Part shown: piece after piece, positions 45,767 through 56,500 of the stretch
Position numbering within the stretch: the first letter of the stretch is position 1
Layout: each line of letters begins with the position of its first letter
Source of the DNA: [Phialemoniopsis] sp. UDSM-2020
Taxonomy: Eukaryota > Ascomycota > Sordariomycetes > Thyridiales > Thyridiaceae
Reading direction: 5' to 3'
Assembly: GCA_018873225.1 (NCBI GenBank)
Contig: JAEILZ010000004.1
Location: 1,798,001-1,862,000, forward strand
DNA length: 64,000 nt
Translations under genes and position numbers: made by a program
Notes under the pieces: generated by a model
Seen by the model: only the letters and a program-made list of their open reading frames with translations
The model's database searches: none
What the model was told of the DNA's origin: nothing

Positions 45767-46753
45767 CTAATCCAGACCTCTCTTCTCCGAAACCGAAGTC
45801 CTCCGGCCTGTGGGCGTCGCCCGGCCTGATATATGCCCTGACTTTGGTTCGTATGAAGCTGCCCAAGCCATGGGCACCTCCTGCCCTTTGACTGGAGTTG
45901 TGCTGCCGCCGTACATGAAATACTGGACGCCCAGGAAGGCGTCGCAGGCTGCCTGGAACATGCCGCTGAGTTTGAAGGCCATGGGGATCTGTGTGGGCGA
46001 GGTGAAGAACCAGTACATCTTCATTGCGTCACCCGCCAGCCAGCTAGCCACCACGGAGAAGCGGAATCCCTTGACCGATCGAGATCGAGCGTTCTTCATG
46101 ATCTGAGGGAGAGGCAGTGTCGCCTCGACGGACAGGCCTATGTAGCCGATCAAGGAGGAGTATAAGGGATAGATTCCACGGAAGGGAGCGAGGAGGAGTT
46201 CGAGCGCCGTCAGGGCGATAAACATGTAGAGCAGGAATTGCCAGTACCTAGCACAGGTCTCCGTTAGCATAACGAAAAGTGCTCACGATTGAGCGCTTCT
46301 ACTCACGGTTTCGGAGATCGCCACTGCCAGAAGCTATAGGGCCTCTTTGCCTCCCATGCGCCCTCCTGAACGCCGGCAAAAGGCAAGGCTGCCTCCCCTC
46401 CCTTTGAAGACGGCGGGGTTCGGTGGTCGAGTGCGATCTTGAGGAGAAGAACCTGCATGATGATCATTAAGAACGACTGTATGAGCAGTGCGCTATCGAA
46501 TCTGGCGCCCGGATAGTAGAAAACCCTTTGAATTGACATGTTAACTGCGTTGCATCGCGTAGCGCAAAGCGGTGGCGCGGACGAACCTGAAGAGGGATGC
46601 CACAAGCATGATCAGAGGAATGTCCAGAGAGAAGCCGGCGCTCGACTTATTGCGATGCATAGACAGAGCCTGGTCGCTGTAGGACAGCACCGGCGACATG
46701 ATGAGGAACAATGGGGCGACATAGCCCGCGACGGCTTTCAACCATTGCAACAT
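45767..46753 (-). CDS. PQ-loop repeat membrane protein (ANY1/PQLC1-like)
   Basis: Three exons are read: 46753-46587, 46525-46307 and 46247-45767. Both joins are phase 2 and the protein has 288 residues. It shows about seven hydrophobic helices in two repeats. The second repeat carries the PQ motif (LPLPQIMKNARSRSVKGFR). In the first repeat the matching place reads YSDQALSMHRNKSSAGFS, with DQ instead of PQ. The exon joins rebuild SLF-R-VFYYPGARFDSALL and SPK-P-YWQFLLYMF smoothly. Yeast Any1/Cfs1 and animal PQLC1 have this layout and act at Golgi/endosome membranes in phospholipid asymmetry. The assignment rests on topology and the GFS/GFRFSV context. The hydrophilic C-terminus ends with RRTSVSEKRGLD. 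Confidence 0.88.
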
Positions 46754-47105
46754 GATGCCCGATTGCCTCTGTTAAAGGGGTCTTGAGAACGCGGCGCTGC
46801 AAGGGCACCTGGGCGGCGCACCGTTGGTCAATTGGCTTCTGGGAACGTCTGGGCAACGGCGATGGTAAAGAGCGAATGACGACTCTGAAGAGACACAGTG
46901 ATGCCGTTGATAGTTTGGAGGTGGCTTATTCTCGCGGTCGGAGGAGCCGGAATGCCGCGTGGTCAAAAACGGGTTGATTTGATGCTCCAGATTTCATTCA
47001 ATGAACGTGCCTGAATTACCTCAGCCAAGCCAGCCTATCAGCCTAACTCACGGTCCGGAAACCCACCAAGCCGATCGGCTTCAGCCCCACCTGGCCGTCT
47101 TTCAT

Positions 47106-47125
47106 GGTGCGGTGCGGTGCGGTGC
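47106..47125. repeat. GGTGC tandem repeat, four copies
   Basis: Four exact adjacent copies of the 5-mer GGTGC lie in the desert, about 350 nt upstream of the PQ-loop start codon. Confidence 0.85.
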
Positions 47126-49594
47126 GGCGGAGAGCCGCCGATCACGTTTACGTTGATTCATCACCAGTTCCACAAGCATCCCGCAATACTATGTTCCCGT
47201 TAGCCCTCTCTTTTCGGTCAACTTGATTCCTCGCGCTCTCAGAATTATTACATCCGTGCCTTCCTTGTCAATGTCACTGAAAGGCCAGTGGCTTAATTGC
47301 ACGTACATCTAAGTCAACTTTCGTTTTCGATGATTATTGAATCTCGATATTCATAGCAGGCCTCCTAATCTTTCGTCCTGAAATGGAAAGCCAAATACAC
47401 AGAGACAACTACGAGGTAGAAAATTCGCCCATAAGAAGAGGCTTAAATTCAACATTATCAGAACCGCACGACTCAATGCCGGGCCAACCCTTCGAGCAGC
47501 CCATGAAGGTAGATCACGAGGCAAGAGCCTTTATGCGTTGAGCGCTGCACCTTCCACCATCCATGTTAACCAATGTCAAGTAAAGTACAACATCTTCTGA
47601 TGCTCCTTCCCGTGCATGTAGCGAATGACTAAAACTTTTCCAATCACAGGCATCAATCTTCAAATCATTTCCTGTGTCAATAAGATTTCTGTTCCTCTCG
47701 CACTTGACCAAGGCCACTGTCTCATCCCGTCGACCTCTTCTTCTGCCTTGGAATTCCTACTGGGGGCTTCCGATAGGTTCAGGAAGCTTTGTGCAGACGC
47801 CAGTGCTCCATTCACGGTCCAAATTCTCGACATGATCAACATTCAGACCTGACATCTCCGCTCGAGTCATGGTTGCTCTTTCGTCTCCGGGACAGGCACC
47901 GTCACTGTCACACATTTGGTCAAGTGAACGAGAACTATTGTTTCCAGCGCCGATGGTACTTTGAGCACGGGACGGGAAACTGTCCAAGTCAGCGATTCAC
48001 AGACACATTTGTCTGCAAAGCCTACGATCCGTGTTCAATGCTTCTTCGAGAGCGGCGTTGCCGTTTTATCGCTAATCGCACCATTGCACAAGTCTCGCGA
48101 CTCTCTCATACTTTGGCTCAGCCCTTGGTTCTCACTTGCAGATCGGGGGAGCGTCTCTTATGACAGGCCTATTCGTGCGGAAGCATGTCCACACTTAGTT
48201 GATCAGAGCAGAAGGCAAGAGGATGCAGATTATCACAACTATTGGTAGGATGTCCCCCGGAGTTGTTCTGCCGGATACTCAGTCGATGATTGATCGATTG
48301 AGCTCCTACTGCGCCTAGAACATGGTTGCCAAAGGGACTGTGACTGAGATGGGAGGACACCACCTTTGTGACGCTGGCAAAGCAACCGTCTTTCCACGAA
48401 TTAGCACGACGAATGCGGGACATCATCCCTATTATCGGATTGCTCTGTAAAAGCAACAATGCTGATAGTCACCACCAAGCTAGGCCCTTTCTCGAGATAC
48501 CATGACGGTTGCAGGCTGAGGATTGGGCTTCCTTTGCCCAGCATCGACTCTTGGAAGGAAGAAGAGAATATCACCGCCCAAATTCGGACAGGCCAGGAAC
48601 TCGCAGGGGTGTGCTATTCGCCATGATCACCTCTGGAGTGTGAATTCGAATGACCGGAGTTATCGTTTTGAGCTCACCGAAGCCTGCTCAACGACATCAG
48701 GATGCAGTGGTGCCGTAGCATCATCCTTCGTTGGATACAGGCCCGGCAGTTGTACACTGTTCCCCAATGCCTCGTCCCGATGTCCGGTGTATTTGGAATC
48801 TACCGGTCGAGTTCCAAAGGTACTCGCCGAAACAAAAATAGGCGGTCTGCCCCTACTATCCTTCTCGGCCGATCAGGTGTGATCAACACCTCCTGACGGG
48901 ATTTGGCATCTGATTATTTTTCGGAGAGACCTTCGGTCGCTTTGTTGCGTCATGTACCGAAAAGGCCCGTATTTCCTGATGCTTTAAGAACCCAGTCACA
49001 TGTACGGCAACCACTGTCGATGGCACGGGGTTGGGGACGAAAGCTCGGTCCAGTCTGACCACGATGGCCGACCATTCACGCTCGGGACTTTTGGCGGAAG
49101 ACTGTCCGTCAATCCGACAATACCCATTTGCACTTGAAGCTAAGGCCACTCCCTGGCACCGGCTATACGCGCGACGTTATTGTGCACCAGTATGATCTAC
49201 GGACAGGCCAGGGCTCTCTGCAACAAACCCAGCATGCGTACGTCAGCCTTGGGCATGGCTTCACTACAATGCAACGACAAGTTGACATTGGGGTCAGTGT
49301 ACCCAAGCAAAAGCCTGGATATGTGAGCGAAGAGGAAAAGTACTCACTTATTATGTCTAACTAGCCTCGGCGTAAAGCACGTGGTCGGACCGAAATGCAA
49401 CTTCGAGGCACTTCTTGGGGACAGCTCCTTACCTTACCCATGCTGAATCTACCAACTGAGAAGTCTACCTTTTTCAAGTTGCCAATGCGAACACGCGCTT
49501 CGCTTGACCAGGGTCAACACCTCTCAATGTTGCGCCCAGGGAATACAACATGGGGTCCATCGATTTAGGAAGGTAGCTCTAGGTTTCTGCATCC

Positions 49595-49605
49595 GTACTT
49601 CGTAC
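49595..49605. repeat. GTACTTCGTAC element
   Basis: Exact copy of the 11-mer inverted-repeat element (GTAC arms, TTC centre), intergenic. Confidence 0.7.
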
Positions 49606-50701
49606 TTGCAAACAAGCTCTGGGCTGTCTACGGTAAGGTTTCTCATCTGGAAAAGCAATATTGTTTATCTGAGGCTGATTGAGAAGCTGCTCAGATTAGA
49701 GACAGCACTCAGCACACCACCCAATGTTTGCATATTCTCTCCCTTCACCGAGACCATCTTGTTTTGGACACTCCCGGCCCATAGGGCTGCGATCACGCAA
49801 TGGTCGATATTTTGAATGTACTGTGAAGGTAAATGCCTAGGCGGCCCTTTTACAAGTAAGTAATTGGGAAAGTGAACTCCGGTTGTCCATACAGTTGGCA
49901 TCTCACATCTGACTTGTTGACAAGCGAGGTACTTTATCAGCCAATTCCGGTATACTAACATCCTCCATACAGCACGCTGCAGCTGGAGATTAGGTATGCC
50001 GGTATTGCTCCTGCAGCCGGACAGTCTTCGCTGGTCGAGGCGCAGGTCCGCCTCCACTAGTCGTTTGCTTCCACCAACCTTGTCCACACCATCATCTTGG
50101 CACCACAATAGCTTCTGGGGCAGAATTTAACCCACTCCCGTCGGGAAAGCACTGGTACCAACGCCTAACCGGAAGAGCTCGATTTACGAAGCATTGCCCC
50201 ATCTCCGCAAGCGAGTTGTGTTTGCAATGCCAGCTTGTCTTAGCACATGACATCGAGGACCCAGCTGCTGCTACTTTGAGAGGAGTAATGAATGAGGCGC
50301 CAGAGAAACAATGAGGGATCGTGCGGACAAAGTGCAATGACATGACCCAAGATCTCGTTTTTCCCTTTTTCTTCTGGCAAGGGTCCGCCGCCCTTTGCGG
50401 AACGGAATGCCGAACACATGCGTCACATCCCTGACAGCTTTCGGGACTGTAATCCTGTCGTTTCCTGCACCTTGATTCGCTTACCCTGTCTCGTCCATTC
50501 GTTGCAGAGTCCAGCCTACAACAGCCTAAGTCTGCTCGTCACACGATTGCCAGCTTCGCAGAAACCAACGGCGCAGCGCAACAGACCAACAAGCACTCTT
50601 CGATCTACTTGGCTATTATGAGAGACAGGAGAAAGACAACCCAATTAGGCTCGCAAAGAGTACAAAGATCTTCTGTTGACCAGAAATCATAATCGACAGA
50701 A

Positions 50702-50720
50702 TGACCTACTTCGTAGGTCA
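50702..50720. repeat. Perfect inverted repeat with TTC centre
   Basis: TGACCTAC-TTC-GTAGGTCA: 8-bp arms are perfectly complementary around the same TTC centre found in the GTACTTCGTAC elements. It contains the shared core TACTTCGTA (50707-50715). Confidence 0.75.
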
Positions 50721-51108
50721 GAAGGTCGTGTGTTGGGGAAGGGCATGATGCACAACACCCCTTGTCTCCCTTGTTCAACCAGCAAGGATGGTCTGCCGTG
50801 AAGATTCGTTAAGCCTGCGGCATAGGTTGATGGCGATTGGTCCCAAAAGCCAAGAGCATCCGTTATTACCTGCCACACACGGACCAACAACGAGATTAAG
50901 TGGGAGCCGTCACCCGGTGCAATTGATGGAGACAATATCAGCGCGGCCTAAAAATAGGTCGGCCCAGCCTAGGTACTATCACTGGCTACATCCGTTAGCT
51001 TTGCTGCACCATCGTTCTTGATTGGGGAAATGCACCGCAACGATGCGGCATTTCTCCTGATCGCCCCCTCTCTCGCCTATTATATCCTGGTTCTGCAATC
51101 AACGCTCT

Positions 51109-51119
51109 GTACGAAGTAC
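51109..51119. repeat. GTACGAAGTAC element
   Basis: Exact reverse-orientation copy of the 11-mer inverted-repeat element, intergenic. Confidence 0.7.
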
Positions 51120-54100
51120 TTATGAACACCCAACAGGTTATTAGCAGACGCTCCAAAGGAATACAACCACGGGACGAAGCGTGCTTTCCGACGATCACTC
51201 AATATTGACACTTCCGCAGCTTGCAGGTAAACCGCACCTCACTCGACATCAACACTGACTCTGCCTCCACAAGGGGCGGGGATTTAACCCTTTCGGTTAT
51301 GTTGCTATCGGGAAAACCCAACTCTCACACCTTTGATCGAGACGAGTACCGGCCGCATCCTCTTGATGCAGAAACCTTGCTAGCTCGTCACCCACAGATG
51401 CACCCAGGCTTCTAGAAGCAAGGAAGACTGAAGTATCGCCGAGCAGGCCTGGGTACTACCTGAGTGCCACGAAAGTCCCATTCAACGCACCTACTACCTA
51501 CATGCCTAGTGAGGGAGGTCGCGGGTGATGGGCGATCATGGCTGGTTACATCCACTAATTGCTCAAGATTCATAGGCACAGATCAGGCGAAGCACAGGGC
51601 TCAATTGTGCGAAGCTACAAAGTGGGCTACTCTCGATGACTTGTTGAAACCTGACTTCCCTGTTGTGTACCTCCCACAGGTACATACTTACATACATACA
51701 ATACAGCCCTTCGCTCGCTGCAAGAATTACCGAAAACCTCTCCACAGACCCGGCACTGGCCTGGGTTCTCTCACTTAAGGGTCCGTTATTTTTTGCACCA
51801 TCGAGAAGACAAGAACATCTAAACCCAATTCGTTTATGCTCGCCGGTATTTACCCAATCCATCGCCTATGAGGGTCTGGTATCATCCCCGCACCCGCGTT
51901 ACAGCTACTCCATAGTGGCGGTCCTGAATGTCGCTTACACTTCAAGGCCTCCTGGAATGGTAGGTGCTTTCTCTGGTGGCTGAGATGATCTACCTACTTG
52001 CTCCATACGCACGCACGGGGTCTGCTCACTCCAAACCATTTACCGATCTCAGCCCTCTGTCGATGGTCGGGGGTCTATGTGGGAGCACACCCACCGTTTC
52101 TGCGTCATTGCACTTTTGATCAAAATTCATTTCAAGATAGTGCAAAAGTTGGACGCAGTTATCAGCTTTCGCGCACGCACTGCTTAGACCAAAGCTCCAC
52201 CTGGTCACCTTTCAAAGCCGAGCACACCCGCGAAATATTGTATCTCCTGAATAATCTCCAATGTCGAGACAGCCATGGTCCTCGTTCTCAGTAGGCTGCC
52301 AAGGATTACAATATCGGGAAACGCAAGGTAGTATCGCCAGAACGACGGCAACCACTTCAACGGAGTAGGTGAACACGCGCCGGTCTCTGACCTACTCCGT
52401 CTTCCGAGTACCCTACCCTGGGGAGCAGATCAACGTAACATCCGCCTTGTCATCCCATTTGGTGGTGTGTGTCCCAGGGGTCTCCCCTACCTGTAGGACC
52501 AGTGCTGTGTGATGAAAGGGATGGGCCGCTTTCGAGGGATCGTCCGGTCCATAATGCGGCCCCGGTTTGCGGTTTCCCCATGTGCACCTTCGTATGTACA
52601 ATGAGAACATTCGGTATTGATTTACGTCGACTGGAGCAAGGCGCTCTGTGTGGCTTTATTATGCAACCACATGCCAGCGAGGGCCATTTCGAGACAGACC
52701 TAGCAAGTGGTATGTCGGTGCTGATCATCGAGATGCGCCAGGAAAGCAGCATAACTACACCTGCATGGCTGGCAGTTGGACTGGAAAACGGGCATGCACT
52801 GTGATACAGCAGGTATCCATGCTGCGCTCGTCAACGCCTATTCTTGGAAACATCAGTAACATGCAACCAGTCCCCGAGAGGTCGAGAAAGAGTTTTGATC
52901 AAAAATTACCCGAGACGAACATGTGCAACAAGCATGGAAAATTACTCCGCGAAGGCAAGGACTCGGGTCAATTTAAGACAAGGATTGATCTAACAGATCG
53001 CCGACTAGCACAGCAGCTGGGGCACCATTCCAACTCCGCTCTTCCCAATCCCAAAGCCGCTCGCTCCGTCTCAATTCCTAGTGGTACTAACTGAGATTGG
53101 CAAATTGAGGATTGTGTTGGTTGACCAGTGGCCCGTTCGAACAAGCCACATCACAAATGAACCTCAGAAAGCATGTGCTGCTTTCCAATTGCCACTTTTG
53201 ACGCATCGGTGTTGCTTTGTTCAAGCTTACCTAGTAGCGATGTGTCTGTGGCACCACCTCGGGATACATCACAAAACCCTTGTCCAGGGTGCTGGTGGAT
53301 GCTGTGCACGGACGGATCGGGCCCGGGCACGCCTGGGAAGAAGTGACGGGTGTCGGCCGAGAATACCACGCGAGCTGGCTGGGCTAGTGCTATTGCACCG
53401 CGCGCCGGTACCAGGGAGCATGGGAGGTAATCTTGACAACGGAACGACGTGCCTTCAAGGTTTACCAGGGGAGGCGGGCCAGCAGGGATGCTCGTCCCAA
53501 GACACGCAGCGAGGGACTAGCAAGTACCTAGTGTCGCTAGCCAACGGCTATCAGGCGACAGCAAGCTGAATCCCTGGATAGCGCCATGCAAGTGACCTTA
53601 TTGGGGGATGCAAAAGGACCAGCCGCTTTGGCGGGTGGGTGTTTAGGGTTGAGGCGGCGCGCGCACTCAAGCCTCCAGGTGTCAACTCTGGGCGGGCTGT
53701 AGGTATTAACTCCGGCGGCCAATAGCTGCCTGCCCCAAGCGACGGGCTCGTCGACGGCACGCGGAGCTCCCGTAGCCGACAGCCGTAGGCTTATTGAGCA
53801 CGGCAATTCCCTAGACACCAATCACGGTATTTGACACCATGTACCGCGCGCAGCAAGGGCGGTCACCTATGAAGTAGCGAAGGCCCTACGACTTGCATTG
53901 AGAGAACCCATCAGAGGTGACAGTAAACGGGGTTGTCGAAACAGTCATTTATCATATGGTGTGTGCTTGATGACGACGAGCAATATATCTCGGCCGACAC
54001 ACCGGAACTGGACCAGTGCCTGCTGCTGTCATGGGGCACAGTCCCGTCGCCGTTGTTGCACGGAGATGCCAATGTTGGGACGATGCAATATTGCCTATTT

Positions 54101-55253
54101 CAGCATGGCCGGTCTTGCATCAAACGGAACCGCCTAACATCTGTACCTCATACGAAGCCTAGGTACTCCGACCTAGCTCTGTACCTTGTTGCTAAGCGAG
54201 CACGTTGGTTAGCCCCCCAAGGCTAACTAAGGCGATATGGTACTTTTAAAATAGGGGCCTTGTCGTGGATGAGGGGGGCGCGAGTCCCGGCATTGCCAGA
54301 GAACAAGAGCAGATTGAGCATGAACTGGTGGAGACGGATTGTTCGGCCACGTTGCTGTCTTCCCCAAATTTCTCAGCACCACGCGCCGTGCATACACGCG
54401 AAAAGAAAGCACTCGTTGAATACCGACGTCGATCTTTTTCTGACATGGATATCTTTTTATGGGCTTCTGAAACCCTGGGCGATCGTCATCGGCGGCAGGT
54501 CAGGATCATGAATACCATGTTCGCATTCGTTTCGCCCGTCCCGCCTCGATCACCGCCTGTGTTGCCTCGATTCGAGCATCGCTCTGTCGCGGACTGTCTT
54601 GGCAGCAGCGGAGGAAAACGTCAGGGCGGTATGTCTCAGAGAGTGTCAGAGTGTGTGCAACATTGCACGCAGAGGCCGGGGGTGTGTCGTTGGACGACTA
54701 GCTCGCCGTGCCGCAACACCGGTCCTTTGGCATTGCGACCGACGTGCGGAGCAAGGCCTGGTAAGGTTGAAGGTAGGGAATGTCATTTTTTCTTCCCGCG
54801 TATTTTTCTTGATTTGATGTGGGCGCATGGCATTTGCTCATGATGGCGCCAAGGCTGGCTATAGAATCATTAGCTGTGTTGAGGCTGCGCGGAGATTGCC
54901 AGCGTCAGAGTTGCTGACGGTGGCGTCGAAGGGCAGCCCAGCTTCCTCCTCCTTTCTAGCTTGCTGCTCTATCGGTAGCCTAGTAGGGATGAAAAGGGTG
55001 TTACGGCCGTCTTAGCGGAGTGGGTGGACTTTGGGAGAGGGAGGGTGCCGTGGGTGTTTTGCTCTTCGCTCGGGGGGCCGGCGGCGCATGGTGCGTGCTA
55101 CCGTGACATTGTCCCGCCGTGCCATGCCTTATTATCTCATTATGCCAGCTATTCCCAGACACACCATAATTTGTTCCCAGGGCATTGGGATCGAACTAAG
55201 GAATACATGCCGGGCCCGTCTTATTAGCCTGTATTATTGCATGTTCAGCACAA

Positions 55254-55268
55254 GGGGGGGGGGGGGGG
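55254..55268. repeat. G15 homopolymer run
   Basis: Fifteen consecutive G residues on the plus strand. Assemblies often miscount such runs. It could form a G-quadruplex between strands or molecules. Confidence 0.85.
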
Positions 55269-55371
55269 CTACATCAATGAGTACATACATTCTCCGTGCA
55301 GGACGGACAGAACAGACAGCCCACAGAACAATGACATTGACCTTGGCTAGGTACTGCACTGATTAGCAGGG

Positions 55372-55391
55372 GACGAGACGAGACGAGACGA
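55372..55391. repeat. GACGA tandem repeat, four copies
   Basis: Four exact adjacent copies of the 5-mer GACGA, followed by imperfect copies, about 100 nt from the G15 run. Confidence 0.85.
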
Positions 55392-56369
55392 GAAGAGAAC
55401 GCGACGAAACGATAGAGCCGGACTGTTTCTTCTGAGGTCCTCTCGGTCGTCTGCCCTGTCACCCACAACCCACAACATCCCATAGGAGACACGGCGAGAT
55501 TCAAGTTCCCGAGATGAACAAGGCCAGCCCCGCTGAGTCGATACAGGGAATCTACGCATGGACCATTGGCGTGAAATCTAAACCACCCCTTTTACGACGC
55601 TAGCGGCAGCTTGTTACTTCATACCTACCTTTCCAGCTTTCCTTTCTCCGTCCCCTTGCAAATCCGTACGAGGGCCCAAACCCGACCTACCTATCCTGTC
55701 GCGCCGAAACCCCTCTGGCGTGAGCTGGGCGCTGGGGATCGACGGGGACAGAACCCCATGCAGAGAGAGTTATGGGGCATGTACGTGCTGGATGCCGTTA
55801 TTAGTATCTACCCGTGTGGTGGTCATATCGCAGCCGCTGACCATTTCGGCTCGTTCGGTTTTCCGGGGTTTGGGCAAATGCGGCTTTAATAGGCGAGACC
55901 TGAACTAGCGCGAGGATCATTGTCACCGTCCGTACCGGCTCAATGCAGAGCAGAGGGAGGGAGAGGGAGAACAGCGGCCTTTGCCTGCCGCCCGCCTGGG
56001 TATGTTCATCACCGGAACAGACAGACAAGCAAGACAGACTGACTTGCTACTCCCTGATGGTGGCCGACATACATACCTAACTGCGTATAATCCCAGACCA
56101 TGCGACCAATCGAGTATCAAGCAGGACTATCCATCTCCTTTGCTGTTGGGCCTAGTGGCATTGGCTTAGAGTTAGAGCCAATGGCCGGCATCTGAATTGT
56201 CGCATGGAGCGCGCAAGAGACGGCACAACAGGTATGCCATCTGTCTCTGACTGACAAGGAGCAGTGGCCGCCGCCGCGCGCGCTGCCTGCCGCCTTTCCA
56301 AGGGGATTCGCATTCAACAAATCCCAGCGGAGAGGAAAGTGTTTGCGCTCTACTGCACTACGACCGACC

Positions 56370-56380
56370 GTACTTCGTAC
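56370..56380. repeat. GTACTTCGTAC element
   Basis: Exact copy of the 11-mer inverted-repeat element. A second copy in the same orientation follows 120 nt downstream. Confidence 0.7.
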
Positions 56381-56489
56381 CTTGGAAACACCATGCGGGC
56401 TCAGATCTAAGGCCCGCCTATCCAAGAGTGTCCCTTTGCCTTGGACAACCCCTCATCATCCTCCCTCCCAGACATAAGCCGTTCTGTCG

Positions 56490-56500
56490 GTACTTCGTAC
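56490..56500. repeat. GTACTTCGTAC element
   Basis: Exact copy of the 11-mer inverted-repeat element, 120 nt after the previous copy and followed by ATACATATCC. Confidence 0.7.

Noticed and set aside
54265..54843. 192-codon plus-strand frame, the longest in the 12-kb desert
   Set aside because: Composition is random, there is no domain, codon bias or splice partner, and short frames overlap on both strands.
55150..55225. Possible tRNA because of GGGATCGAAC (B-box-like on the minus strand)
   Set aside because: The flanking bases do not form a T-arm stem, and no A-box or acceptor stem can be folded around it.
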